From: Rubrivivax sp.
Lineage (GTDB): Bacteria; Pseudomonadota; Gammaproteobacteria; Burkholderiales; Burkholderiaceae_C
Assembly: GCA_022843905.1 (NCBI GenBank)
Contig: JALHMT010000004.1
Coordinates: 67,205-131,204, forward strand
Direction: 5' to 3'
Length of the DNA stretch: 64,000 nt
The notes under the pieces were generated by a model. The model saw only the letters and a list, made by a program, of their open reading frames with translations, made no database searches and had not been told where the DNA came from. The position numbers were made by a program, and so were the translations under genes. Positions 54,283 through 63,396 of the stretch are shown in pieces; the stretch's first letter is position 1, and the number at the start of each line of letters is the position of its first letter.

Positions 54283-55956
54283 TCAGGCACGGGCGGGAGC
54301 GGCTGCCTGGCGCGGCATCTGGGGTGTGCCGGCAAAGACCAGGTTCACGTCGCCGGCGTCGAAGCGCCAGGCCGCGCTGGCGGTGTTGCGCAACGCGCGC
54401 TGCACCAGGGCGCTGGCCGACAGGCGGTGCCAGTCTTCCGGCACACGCTGGCCATTGGCCACCCCCAGCACCTTCAGGCGGTGGCGGATCAGCACGTCGA
54501 GCGCCGGGCCGAGCTTCACGGCCTCGTCGATCTTCGACAGGATCACCCCGGCGCAGCTGGCGGCACCGTAGGCGCCGATCACGTCCTCGAAGGTCTCGCC
54601 CTGCGCGGCGGCGTTCATCACCAGCAGGCGCTTGACGGACGCGTGAGAGAGCATCTCCAGCAGTTCACGCGTGCGCACGTCGCGCTGCGCCATGCCGGCG
54701 GTATCGATGAGCACCATCTTCTTGGCCGACAGCAGCTCCAGCAGGTCTTCCAGCGAAGCGCGGTCGTGCGCGGTGTGCACCGGCACGCCCAGGATGCGGC
54801 CATAGGTACGCAGCTGCTCGTGTGCGCCGACGCGGTAGGCGTCCAGCGTGATGAGGCCCAGGTTGGCCGCGCCGTGCTGCGCCGCGAAGGCCGCGGCGAT
54901 CTTGGCCGTGGTGGTGGTCTTGCCCACACCGGTGGAGCCGATCAGCGCGAAGACGCCGCCCTGCTCTTCCAGTGCCGGCAGCGAATCGCCGGTGACCAGG
55001 TTGCGCTCCAGCACGCCGGCAGCCCATTCCATCTCTTCGCCTTCGGACGGCAGGCTCTCGACCAGCCGCCGGATGAGCGAGGGCGAGAAGCCGCATTCCA
55101 GCAGCTTCTGGGCCAGCGTGGCGTGGCGCGGCTGGCGCTGCAGCTTTTCCATGAAGGCCAGCGCCCCGAATCGCTGCTCGATCAGGCCGCGCATCGAACG
55201 CAGCTCGTTCATCATCTCGGCCTGGTCACGGCGCGGGCCGCCGTCGGCCAGGGACGGCGACAGCAGTGGTGCCGCGGCGGGCGGCGCGGCGCGCGCCGGC
55301 GTCGGCCGTTCGCGAACTTCCTCGCGCAGCACGGGTGGCTCGTGGCGCACGGTCTCGTGGCGCTGCACGTCCTGCCGCGCCGGCTCGGGGCGCACACGCT
55401 CCTCGCGCCCGGCCTCGTGCCGCACCGGCGGCGGCGACGCCAGCGAAGGCGTCGGCTGAGCGGATGCCTGCGAGGTCTCGACGCGGCCCGCGGCACCCGA
55501 GGCCAGGCGCTGGCGCAGCGGCGACACCTGGGCCGTGGGGGCACGCGCGGGCTGTTCGTGCGCGGCGACCAGTTCGGCCTGGCGGCGCTTGAGCATGCGT
55601 TCGCGCACATAGTCCTGGAAGGACAGCGTGCTCATGGCCATGCGCTCGACGTCTTCGTCGACGCTGGACGAGTCCAGCATCGGTTCGATGCGCGTCTCAC
55701 GTGCCGATCCGGCCTGGGCCGCACGCACGCGCGCCGGCACCAGCGCCTTCGCAGGCGCCGCCGGGGCGGCGGTGTGGCCGGCCGCCGGCGCGTCGATGCG
55801 TTCGAGCTGCATCACGCTTTCCGGCGCCATGGCCACCACTTCGACGCCTTCGGCACAGGGCCGGGTCGACATCACCACGGCGTCTTCACCGAAGGTCTGT
55901 TTCACCATCGCCAGGGCCTCGCGTGAGGTGCGGGCGGTGAAGCGCTTGAGATTCAT
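54283..55956 (-). CDS. flhF: Flagellar SRP-type GTPase FlhF
   Basis: A 557-residue GTPase that sets the place and number of flagella, usually polar. The N-terminus MNLKRFTARTSREALAMVKQ is typical. A low-complexity Ala/Arg/Pro/Val-rich linker (about 60-230) precedes the NG domain with GSTGVGKT (340-347), TLDAYRVGAHEQLRTYG, LIDTAGM and LSKIDEAVKLG. Its start overlaps the flhA stop (ATGA). Confidence 0.96.
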   Translation of the reverse strand: MNLKRFTARTSREALAMVKQTFGEDAVVMSTRPCAEGVEVVAMAPESVMQLERIDAPAAGHTAAPAAPAKALVPARVRAAQAGSARETRIEPMLDSSSVDEDVERMAMSTLSFQDYVRERMLKRRQAELVAAHEQPARAPTAQVSPLRQRLASGAAGRVETSQASAQPTPSLASPPPVRHEAGREERVRPEPARQDVQRHETVRHEPPVLREEVRERPTPARAAPPAAAPLLSPSLADGGPRRDQAEMMNELRSMRGLIEQRFGALAFMEKLQRQPRHATLAQKLLECGFSPSLIRRLVESLPSEGEEMEWAAGVLERNLVTGDSLPALEEQGGVFALIGSTGVGKTTTTAKIAAAFAAQHGAANLGLITLDAYRVGAHEQLRTYGRILGVPVHTAHDRASLEDLLELLSAKKMVLIDTAGMAQRDVRTRELLEMLSHASVKRLLVMNAAAQGETFEDVIGAYGAASCAGVILSKIDEAVKLGPALDVLIRHRLKVLGVANGQRVPEDWHRLSASALVQRALRNTASAAWRFDAGDVNLVFAGTPQMPRQAAAPARA

Positions 55957-58046
55957 GCGGTGCCTCCGATGATCGAGCCGATCCGGATGGAGTGGGTCTC
56001 AGGTATCTCGCTGTGGCTCAGCACCTTGAGGCGGGGTGCGGCCCTTCGAAGCAGGCGCGCCATCGGCGCACGGATGGCGTCCGGCACCAGCAGGCAGGCC
56101 GGCAGCCCCAGGTCTTCCTGGCGCCGTGCGGTGTCGGCGGCGCTGCGTGCCAGCGTGTCGGCCACGCCGGGGTCGAGCGACGCACCGTGCGGCGAGTTCA
56201 GGGCCTGGGTGACCAGGCGCTCGAGCTCGGGTTCCAGCGCGATGACGTCCAGTTCCTTGGCCGGACCATAGATCTGCTGCACGATGGCGGGGGCCAGGTG
56301 CACGCGGATGCGACGTGCCAGTTCACCCGGGTCGGTGGCGGTGGTGGCGTGCTCGGCCAGGCATTCGACGATCGAGCGCATGTCGCGGATGTGCACGCCC
56401 TCCTCCAGCAACAGCTGGAGCACTTTCTGCAGGGTGGCAATTCCGACCATCTTGGGGATCACGTCTTCGATCAGGTGAGGGGCGAGCTTGGTGACATGTT
56501 CGACGAGCTGCTGGGTCTCCACACGGCCCAGCAATTTCGCGGCATTCACCTGCATCAAGTGTGAAAGATGGGTCGCCACGACGGTCGCGCAATCAACAAC
56601 CGTAAATCCGGCCATCTGTGCAGTGTCCCGGTGCCTCTCTTCGACCCACACCGCGGGCAGCCCGAAGGCGGGGTCGGTGGTCTTGGTGCCGGGCAGCGCA
56701 AGGGTCGCGCCGCCGGGATTGATGGCCAGCAACTGACCCGGAAAGGCTTCACCCTCCCCCACCACGGCCCCGCGCAGCGTGACGCGGTACACGCCCGGCT
56801 TGAGCTCGAGGTTGTCGCGGATGTGCACCGGCGGCGGCAGGAAGCCGACGTCCTGCGCGAACTTGCGCCGCACACCCTTGATGCGGCCCAGGAGATCGCC
56901 CTGACGCGACTTGTCGACCAGCGAGATCAGCCGCAGGCCGACCTCCAGGCCCAGCGTGTCCACCGGCTGCAGGTCGTCCCAGCTCGCCTCGGCGTTGGCC
57001 GCCGGCACGGCAGGCTCGGCGGAGCCCCGCTGCGGCAAGGCGGCGGCCTTCTGCTGCTTGCGGTGCAGCGACCAGGCCAGCAGCCCCAGGCCCGAGGCGA
57101 TCAGCAGGAAGACCAGGTTGGGCATGCCCGGGATCAGGCCCAGACCGCCGACGATGGCGGCCGTGATGACGAGCGATCGCGGCGAGTCGAAGACCTGGCC
57201 GCGGATCTGCGAGCCGATGTCCTGGTCCTTGCCCACGCGCGATATCACCATCGCCGCGGCCACCGAGATCAGCAGCGCCGGCACCTGGGCCACCAGAGCG
57301 TCACCCACGGCCAGCAACACGTAGGTCTCGGCCGCCTGGCCGGCCCCCATGCCGTGCATGCTCATGCCGATGATGAAGCCGCCCACGATGGTGATGAACA
57401 GGATCAGCAGGCCGGCCACGGCGTCGCCGCGCACGTACTTGCTGGCGCCGTCCATGGCGCCGAAGAAGTCGGCTTCCTCGCCCACTTCCAGGCGGCGCTT
57501 GCGCGCCTCCTTCTCGTCGATGAGGCCGGCGTTCAGGTCGGCGTCGATGGCCATCTGCTTGCCGGGCATGGCATCCAGGGTGAATCGCGCGCCGACCTCG
57601 GCGATGCGCTCGGCGCCCTTGGTCACCACGATGAAGTTGATGACGACCAGGATCGCGAACACGATCAGGCCGACCGCGAAGTTGCCGCCGATCAGGAAAT
57701 GGCCGAAGGACTCGATGACCTTGCCTGCGGCGCCCGGCCCGGTGTGGCCGTCCATCAGCACCACGCGGGTCGAAGCGACGTTCAGCGACAACCGCAGCAG
57801 CGTGGTGACCAGGATGACCGTGGGCAGTGCCGCGAAGTCCAGCGGCTTGATCATCTGGGCCGACACCATCATCACCATCAGCGCCAGCGCGATGTTGAAG
57901 GTGAACAGCAGATCCAGCGCGAAGGGCGGCAGCGGCAGCACCATCATCGCCAGCATCATCACGACGAAGCCGGGCAGCGTCAGCGCCTTCAGGGCGCTGG
58001 CCTGCGGGCCGAACAGGGCCTGCAGCCTCTGCAGCATCGGGATCAC
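55953..58046 (-). CDS. flhA: Flagellar export gate protein FlhA
   Basis: A 697-residue core of the flagellar type III export gate. It has eight N-terminal membrane helices, the FHIPEP-region motif (GQLLAINPGG and nearby), the cytoplasmic loop YVRGDAVAGLLILFITIVGG, and a C-terminal docking domain for chaperones. GTG 58046 overlaps the flhB stop (GTGA); ATG 58037 (MLQRLQALFG) is the alternative. Confidence 0.97.
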   Translation of the reverse strand: MIPMLQRLQALFGPQASALKALTLPGFVVMMLAMMVLPLPPFALDLLFTFNIALALMVMMVSAQMIKPLDFAALPTVILVTTLLRLSLNVASTRVVLMDGHTGPGAAGKVIESFGHFLIGGNFAVGLIVFAILVVINFIVVTKGAERIAEVGARFTLDAMPGKQMAIDADLNAGLIDEKEARKRRLEVGEEADFFGAMDGASKYVRGDAVAGLLILFITIVGGFIIGMSMHGMGAGQAAETYVLLAVGDALVAQVPALLISVAAAMVISRVGKDQDIGSQIRGQVFDSPRSLVITAAIVGGLGLIPGMPNLVFLLIASGLGLLAWSLHRKQQKAAALPQRGSAEPAVPAANAEASWDDLQPVDTLGLEVGLRLISLVDKSRQGDLLGRIKGVRRKFAQDVGFLPPPVHIRDNLELKPGVYRVTLRGAVVGEGEAFPGQLLAINPGGATLALPGTKTTDPAFGLPAVWVEERHRDTAQMAGFTVVDCATVVATHLSHLMQVNAAKLLGRVETQQLVEHVTKLAPHLIEDVIPKMVGIATLQKVLQLLLEEGVHIRDMRSIVECLAEHATTATDPGELARRIRVHLAPAIVQQIYGPAKELDVIALEPELERLVTQALNSPHGASLDPGVADTLARSAADTARRQEDLGLPACLLVPDAIRAPMARLLRRAAPRLKVLSHSEIPETHSIRIGSIIGGTA

Positions 58047-59206
58047 CTGGCGGCCCCTTCGGCGTCAGATGCCGTGCCGTGGTGCGGGTCGAGTTCGGGC
58101 GGCACCACCGGTTGCGGCGGCGACGCCAGCAGCACCGACCTCGCACTGCCGGCCTGGCGCAACTGGAACACCCAGGCCAGCACCTGCGCCACCGCGCTGA
58201 AGAGCGCGGCGGGAATCTCCTGGTCGAGTTCGGTGTGGGTGTACAGCGCCCGCGCCAGCGGGGGCGCCTGCAGCACCGGCACGCCGGACTCCCGCGCCAG
58301 GTCGCGGATGCGCAGCGCGATGAGGTCGGCCCCCTTGGCCACCACTCGAGGCGCGCCCATGGCCGCCTCGTCGTACTTCAAGGCCACGGCATAGTGCGTC
58401 GGGTTCATCACCACGAGATCGGCGCCGGGCACCTCGGCGAGCATGCGGCGGTTGGCCATCTCGCGCATGCGCAGGCGCATCTTGGCCTTCACGGCCTGGT
58501 TGCCCTCGACCTCCTTGTGCTCCTTCTTCATCTCCTCGTGGCTCATGCGCAGACGGCGCAGCAGCAGGAAGCGCTGCAGCGGCACGTCGACGAGGGCGAA
58601 GACGCCCAGGGGGAGCAGCAGCCACAGCAGCAGGCTGCCGAACAGCGCGCCGGCACGCGCCAGCGCCGCCGGCAGCGGCAGCGTCACCAGGTCGGTGAAG
58701 GCGCCGAGCTTCTGCCACATGAAGACGCCGCCGATGGCGCCCAGCACCAAAGCCAGCAGGCAGGCCTTGAGCATCACGCCCATCTGCTGCATCGACACCA
58801 TGCGGCCCATGCCGGCCCAGGGATCGATCTTTTCCCAGGTGGGTGCCATCGACTTGAGGCTGAAGTTCCAGCCGCCGGCCAGCACGCCTGAGGCCAGCGC
58901 CGCCAGCAGCATCACGCCGCCCAGCGGCACCAGCAGGAACAGGGAGTCGAAGGTCTGCCCGCCCAGACGTTCGAGCATCGGGGTGGTGTGCTGCAGGGCA
59001 CGGTGGTCGAAACGCAAGCCGGTCGCAAGCATGCGCTGCGACCAGGCCATCAGCCAGGGCGCGGCACCTGCGATGACCAGTGCGAGCGCGGCCAGCGCCG
59101 CGAGGTGTCCGAGATCGCGCGAGCGCGCCACCTGGCCGTCTTCACGGGCCTTGCGGATCTTTCGTTCTGTCGCTGGAAGCTGGCGGTCTTGGGCTGAGTC
59201 GGCCAT
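58043..59206 (-). CDS. flhB: Flagellar export switch protein FlhB
   Basis: A 387-residue membrane protein that switches export from hook to filament substrates. The autocleavage site NPTH is at 268-271, as in well-studied FlhB. Four membrane helices precede it, and the C-terminal tail is longer than usual. The first gene of the flhB-A-F-G-fliA operon; the 123-base gap to cheZ should contain its promoter, but I see no firm motif. Confidence 0.97.
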   Translation of the reverse strand: MADSAQDRQLPATERKIRKAREDGQVARSRDLGHLAALAALALVIAGAAPWLMAWSQRMLATGLRFDHRALQHTTPMLERLGGQTFDSLFLLVPLGGVMLLAALASGVLAGGWNFSLKSMAPTWEKIDPWAGMGRMVSMQQMGVMLKACLLALVLGAIGGVFMWQKLGAFTDLVTLPLPAALARAGALFGSLLLWLLLPLGVFALVDVPLQRFLLLRRLRMSHEEMKKEHKEVEGNQAVKAKMRLRMREMANRRMLAEVPGADLVVMNPTHYAVALKYDEAAMGAPRVVAKGADLIALRIRDLARESGVPVLQAPPLARALYTHTELDQEIPAALFSAVAQVLAWVFQLRQAGSARSVLLASPPQPVVPPELDPHHGTASDAEGAAR

Positions 59207-59329
59207 GGCAATCGGGTCGCGGATGCGAACCTCGCCATGGTGCCCGGAGCGGCCCCGGACTTGAGCCTGATAAGCGGTGGAAAGCGCGCGGTCTTCGGCC
59301 AGCGCCGGAGCCGATGCTTCAGCCCGGCA

Positions 59330-59998
59330 TCAGAAGCCCAGGCTGGCCAGCAGGTCGTCGACCTCGCCCTGGTCGCTCACCACGTCGGTACGCGTCTCGG
59401 CGTCGACCACGGGGCCGTGCATGGGAGCGGATTCCTTCATCGCCTGCTGCACCTTGTGACGCTGCTCGGGAGGCACCACCGAGACCAGCAGCTTGACCAG
59501 CGCGTCCTCGAGGTCGTTGGCCAGCGTCACCACCTTGGCCACCACCTGGCCGGTGAGGTCGTGGAAGTCCTGCGCCATCATGATGTCGGTGAGGTGAGCA
59601 TCGATGCGGGCCGTGGAGGCCTCGACATCGCCCACGAAGTTCATCACTGCGCCGCTGGCCAGGGCCTTCACCGGGTCGGCCTGCAGGCTGGCAGCCAGCT
59701 TGCGCGTCTCGTTGGTGATGTGCACGTGATCGGCCTTGGCCTGGTCGACCGAGTTCAGCACCTTCTCGGCCGCCGCGGCGGTCTTGGTGGCGATGTAGGT
59801 CAGGCGGCTGCGCGCGTCGGGAATGCCGTCCGTTGCCACCTGCAGCTTGGGCATCACGCCGAGCTGCTCCAGCGTGTCGTGCAGCAGCCGCGTGATGGCG
59901 CCGAGCTGCAGGAAGACCTCGGTGTTGCTGGCGGGTGCGTCGGCGGGGGCGGGTACGGCGGCGGTCGGTGCCAGCACGTCGGGCGAATCCATTTTCAT
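59330..59998 (-). CDS. cheZ: CheY-phosphate phosphatase CheZ
   Basis: A 222-residue helical protein that dephosphorylates CheY-P. The active segment MMAQDFHDLTGQV holds D147 and Q151, matching the catalytic Asp/Gln of E. coli CheZ. The C-terminal CheY-binding peptide VDDLLASLGF is intact. It lies 15 bases after cheY. Confidence 0.96.
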   Translation of the reverse strand: MKMDSPDVLAPTAAVPAPADAPASNTEVFLQLGAITRLLHDTLEQLGVMPKLQVATDGIPDARSRLTYIATKTAAAAEKVLNSVDQAKADHVHITNETRKLAASLQADPVKALASGAVMNFVGDVEASTARIDAHLTDIMMAQDFHDLTGQVVAKVVTLANDLEDALVKLLVSVVPPEQRHKVQQAMKESAPMHGPVVDAETRTDVVSDQGEVDDLLASLGF

Positions 59999-60013
59999 CG
60001 TGGGCTCCCTGGT

Positions 60014-60412
60014 TCAGGCCGTGGCGGCCAGCTTCTGGAGAATCTTCTGCACTTTTTCTTCCAGCGTCGCCTTCGTGAAGGGCTTGACGATGTAGCCGGC
60101 GGCACCCGTCTGGGCGGCCAGCACGATGTCTTCCTTGCGCGCCTCGGCCGTCACCATCAGCACCGGCAGGTGCTTGAGGCTGTCCTCGGCCTTGATGGCC
60201 TTGAGCAGGTCGAAGCCGTTCATGTTGGGCATGTTGATGTCGGAGACGACGAAGTCGTACTTCGCCTGCTTCAGCATCGACAGCGCGACGACACCGTCTT
60301 CGGCCTCGTCGGCGTTGTTGCAGCCCATCTCCTTCAGCAGGCCGCGGATGATGCGGCGCATGGTGGAGAAGTCGTCGACGATGAGGAACTTCAGATCGGT
60401 GTGATTGCTCAT
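60014..60412 (-). CDS. cheY: Chemotaxis response regulator CheY
   Basis: A 132-residue single REC domain with D13/D14, phospho-acceptor D58 ([13 protein letters not shown]), T88 and K110. When phosphorylated by CheA it binds the switch and reverses rotation. It starts 43 bases after a sigma28 motif. cheA and the other che genes are not in the window. Confidence 0.97.
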   Translation of the reverse strand: MSNHTDLKFLIVDDFSTMRRIIRGLLKEMGCNNADEAEDGVVALSMLKQAKYDFVVSDINMPNMNGFDLLKAIKAEDSLKHLPVLMVTAEARKEDIVLAAQTGAAGYIVKPFTKATLEEKVQKILQKLAATA

Positions 60413-60455
60413 GGGTGGCCTCGGTGGTGTGAGGACGGTCCGTCGGGATGGGTGT

Positions 60456-60482
60456 TTATCGGCGAGGGGCGAGGCGACTTGA
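60456..60482 (-). promoter_or_regulatory. Sigma28 promoter of cheY-cheZ
   Basis: On the minus strand TCAA (60482-60479), 15 bases, GCCGATAA (60463-60456): a perfect -10 element with one change in the -35. It lies between motB and cheY. Confidence 0.85.
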
Positions 60483-60505
60483 GCGCCGGCCTCGTGCTGT
60501 TCTTG

Positions 60506-61468
60506 TCAAGAGCCGCGCATGGCCGCGACCGGCGCCAGGTTGGGCTTGATGTCGGCATTGGCCCCCTGCGGGCTCTCGTCGGGCAGCGGTTCGGGACGTG
60601 TCCGGAAGATGCGGTCTTCGGCTTCGCGGTTCATCACGATGATGCTGATGCGGCGGTTGGTCGGCGCCTGCGGGTCCTTGCGGTCGAAGGGCTGGCTGGC
60701 GGCCAGGCCCTGCACGCGCAGCATGCGGTCCTCCGGCAGGCCGCCGGCCACCAGTTCGCGCCGCGACGCGTTGCTGCGGTCGGCCGAGAGCTCCCAGTTG
60801 CTGTAGCCTCTCTCGCCGCTGGAGAACGGCTGCGAGTCGGTGTGCCCTTCCAGCGTCAGGCGGTTGGGCACCTCGGCCAGCACGCTGCCGATCTCGCGCA
60901 GCAGGTCGCGCATGTAGGGTTTGACGGCAGCGCTGCCGCTGTCGAACATCGGCCGGTTGTCCTCATCGACGATCTGGATTCGCAGGCCGTCGCGGGTCAT
61001 GTCCAGTCGCAGCTGGCTCATCATGCCGGCCAGCTTCTCGTTGGCGGCAATCTTCTGCTCGACCTTCTTCATCAGGTCCTCGAGCCGGGCCGCCTCGGCA
61101 CGCACCTGCTCGGCCTTCAGGGCCTTCAGGTTGACGGTACGGCGATCGGCCTCGACCTCGCCGTTCTTGACCTGGCCGGTGGAGCGCGTCAGGTCCTGCC
61201 CGCCGCCCTTGATGACGTGCGACGCATCGCCGGCCCCCGAGCCGCTGGACAGCAGGGCGATCTTCAGCGGCGACGAGAAGTAGTCGGCAATGCCCTTCTT
61301 GTCGCCTTCCGTCGTCGAGCCCAGCAGCCACATCAGCAGGAAGAAGGCCATCATGGCCGTCACGAAGTCGGCGTAGGCGATCTTCCAGGCCCCGCCATGG
61401 GCCGCATGCCCGCCCTTCTTGACGCGCTTGATGATGATCGGCTGGAGCTTCTTGGCGTCACCAGCCAT
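60506..61468 (-). CDS. motB: Flagellar stator protein MotB
   Basis: The 320-residue stator subunit anchors to peptidoglycan. A single N-terminal helix carries the proton-binding Asp34 in IAYADFVTAMMAFFLL. The C-terminal OmpA-type domain has LTLEGHTDSQPFSSGERGYS. Asp in this context suggests H+ coupling. It is separated from motA by 111 bases with repeat element C. Confidence 0.97.
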   Translation of the reverse strand: MAGDAKKLQPIIIKRVKKGGHAAHGGAWKIAYADFVTAMMAFFLLMWLLGSTTEGDKKGIADYFSSPLKIALLSSGSGAGDASHVIKGGGQDLTRSTGQVKNGEVEADRRTVNLKALKAEQVRAEAARLEDLMKKVEQKIAANEKLAGMMSQLRLDMTRDGLRIQIVDEDNRPMFDSGSAAVKPYMRDLLREIGSVLAEVPNRLTLEGHTDSQPFSSGERGYSNWELSADRSNASRRELVAGGLPEDRMLRVQGLAASQPFDRKDPQAPTNRRISIIVMNREAEDRIFRTRPEPLPDESPQGANADIKPNLAPVAAMRGS

Positions 61469-61490
61469 GTGGGGCCCCCGGGCTAGTCGC

Positions 61491-61550
61491 TACGCGCCTT
61501 CGCCACCCCCCGAGGGGGCCACGGACCGGACCGGGGGACCCGGATCCGGT
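61491..61550. repeat. GC-rich intergenic repeat, copy C (motA-motB gap, inverted)
   Basis: The reverse complement begins ACCGGATCCGGGTCCCCCGG and continues to a CCCCCTCGGGGGG hairpin and GCGAAGGCGCGTA, aligning with copy B. Inner stem GGACCGGA/TCCGGTCC (61523-61552) with CCGGG/CCCGG and a one-base bulge is built like the large hairpin at 52575. Confidence 0.65.
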
Positions 61551-61579
61551 CCGGACCTCTTCGATGACCGGCTGGTTGA

Positions 61580-62440
61580 TCACTTCTTCCCCTTCACGTG
61601 GCTTTCCAGCTCGCTGAAGGTGGGGCGCGCCGTGCTGAGCAGCACCTTGCGGCCGAACTCGATCGCAACCTGCGGCGCGTAGCCCTGCATGCTGGCCAGC
61701 AGTGTGGTCTTGATGCACTGCAGTTCCTTGCCGCTCTCCTCGTTCTTCTGCTCCAGCAAACCGGCCAGCGGCTCGGCGAAGGCGTAGGCCAGCAGGATGC
61801 CCAGGAAGGTGCCCACCAGCGCCGAGCCGATCATGGCGCCCAGCACGGCGGGCGGCTGGCCCACGGAGCCCATGGTCTTGATGACGCCCAGCACCGCCGC
61901 GACGATGCCGAAGGCCGGCAGGCCCCCGGCCACGCGCTGGATGGCACCCACCGGCGCGTGCGCCTCGTGATGATGGGTCTCGATCTCGCTGTCCATCAGC
62001 GACTCGATCTCGTGCGCGTTGAGGTTGCCCGACACCATCATGCGCAGGTAGTCGGTGATGAACTCGGTGACGTGGTGGTCGTTGCCCACCGTCGGGTACT
62101 TCTGGAACAGCGGCGAGCTGTGCGGGTCCTCGACGTCCTTCTCGATGGACATCAGGCCTTCCTTGCGCGCCTTCTGCAGGATGTCGTAGAGCAGCGCGAG
62201 CAGCTCCATGTAGCGCGCCTTGGTGTACTTGCTGCCCTTGAAGGCCGCGCCGATGCTGCCGAAGGTCGCCTTGATGACCGTCATCTGGTTGTTGACCACG
62301 AAGGCGCCCAGCGTGGCGCCGCCGATCATGGCCATTTCCCAGGGCAAAGCCTTGAGGATGGGGCCCATGTTGCCGCCGTGCGCGATGAACACGCCGAAGA
62401 CGCAACCGAGCACGATGACCCAACCGATGATGACGAACAT
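61580..62440 (-). CDS. motA: Flagellar stator protein MotA
   Basis: A 286-residue four-helix stator subunit of the E. coli length class. FVIIGWVIVLGCVFGVFIAH opens the protein, and the cytoplasmic loop carries the charged LQKARKEGLMSIEKDVEDP that acts on FliG. ATG 62440 is used; the frame is open upstream but that part overlaps the sigma28 promoter. Confidence 0.97.
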   Translation of the reverse strand: MFVIIGWVIVLGCVFGVFIAHGGNMGPILKALPWEMAMIGGATLGAFVVNNQMTVIKATFGSIGAAFKGSKYTKARYMELLALLYDILQKARKEGLMSIEKDVEDPHSSPLFQKYPTVGNDHHVTEFITDYLRMMVSGNLNAHEIESLMDSEIETHHHEAHAPVGAIQRVAGGLPAFGIVAAVLGVIKTMGSVGQPPAVLGAMIGSALVGTFLGILLAYAFAEPLAGLLEQKNEESGKELQCIKTTLLASMQGYAPQVAIEFGRKVLLSTARPTFSELESHVKGKK

Positions 62441-62498
62441 GTCTGGAGTGCTGCGAAGGGGTGCCGCCGCGGGAAGGGTGTGCGGAAGCTTGCCGGTG

Positions 62499-62525
62499 TT
62501 ATCGGCGCCGCCGCGGCCCGGTTGA
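62499..62525 (-). promoter_or_regulatory. Sigma28 promoter of motA
   Basis: On the minus strand TCAA (62525-62522), 15 bases, GCCGATAA (62506-62499), the same form as the cheY site. It lies 58 bases before the motA ATG. Confidence 0.85.
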
Positions 62526-62543
62526 GCGAGAACTGAGCGGCCT

Positions 62544-63317
62544 TCAGCCGCCCTGTTCGGTGCCTTCGTCCCCGATGCGGTAGACCCACACCACGCGCTG
62601 ACCCGGCAGGGCCAGGCGGGCATGGGGACGCAGGCCCGGCGCCTCGAACTCCAGGCTCACCAGCCAGGTTCCGCGACGCATCTCCGCCCGGGCCTTCTGC
62701 ACCGCGCGGGGCATGCTTTCCGGCCGCTGGAACAGGTACACCAGGTCGTGCGCAGCCCAGGTGGAAGCCCACATGTCACCACGCCTCACGCGTGCCCAGC
62801 GGCAGCGCCGCGCCGCCAGCCAGGCCAGCGGCCGGCTCCATTCGATGCCTTCGAGCTGGACCTTCGGCCACACCTCCCGCAGGGCGTGCAGGCCGTGGCC
62901 GAGGCCGCAGCCGGCGTCGAGCACTCGCGCGCTGCCCGGCAGCTGCACCAGACGGTCCAGACCCAGCAGCGCATGGGCGGCGGTCGGAAAGAAAGGCGCA
63001 TCGCGCCAGGCCCGCAGCGGGTAGGCCAGCAGCAGCAGCCCGGCCGCCGCCAGCCAGGTCCAGGCCGGCACGGCGCCCGCGGCACCGAGCGAAAGCGCCG
63101 ACAGCGGGAAACCGCCGGCCACGATGATCTTGCGCCACCGCGTGGCCGCCAGCGTGGCCAAGGACAAGCCCAGCACCGTGCCGACGGCCAGGGCAGCCAG
63201 CGGCGTGCCCCCTGCCTGCCGGACCACCACGAAGACCGCCCACGCCAGGGCCCAGGCTGCCAGGGCCGGCCAGGGCCAGCGAAGGGTCGGCCGGCGCGAG
63301 GGCTCAGCTTCGGTCAT
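62544..63317 (-). CDS. Membrane-anchored class I SAM methyltransferase
   Basis: A 257-residue protein with about three hydrophobic N-terminal helices (LAAWALAWAVFVVV, LAVGTVLGLSLATL, LAAAGLLLLAYPL), then a SAM-binding Rossmann domain with VLDAGCGLGHGLHAL (motif I) and LEGIEWSRPLAWLA. The target is unknown. It lies between flhC and motA on the same strand; a terminator separates it from flhC. Confidence 0.83.
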   Translation of the reverse strand: MTEAEPSRRPTLRWPWPALAAWALAWAVFVVVRQAGGTPLAALAVGTVLGLSLATLAATRWRKIIVAGGFPLSALSLGAAGAVPAWTWLAAAGLLLLAYPLRAWRDAPFFPTAAHALLGLDRLVQLPGSARVLDAGCGLGHGLHALREVWPKVQLEGIEWSRPLAWLAARRCRWARVRRGDMWASTWAAHDLVYLFQRPESMPRAVQKARAEMRRGTWLVSLEFEAPGLRPHARLALPGQRVVWVYRIGDEGTEQGG

Positions 63318-63328
63318 GCGGGACTCGG

Positions 63329-63357
63329 AAAAAAAGGCGGGTCCCAAAGGGACCCGC
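63329..63357 (-). terminator. Intrinsic terminator after flhC
   Basis: On the minus strand GCGGGTCCC-TTT-GGGACCCGC (63357-63337) is followed by a C-tract pair and seven T (63335-63329). The 9-bp stem is perfect. It should end the flhDC transcript; it also overlaps the region just before the methyltransferase start. Confidence 0.9.
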
Positions 63358-63396
63358 ATCAAAGCACAGAGGTCTGTGCCAGGAGGAGACAAGCAA

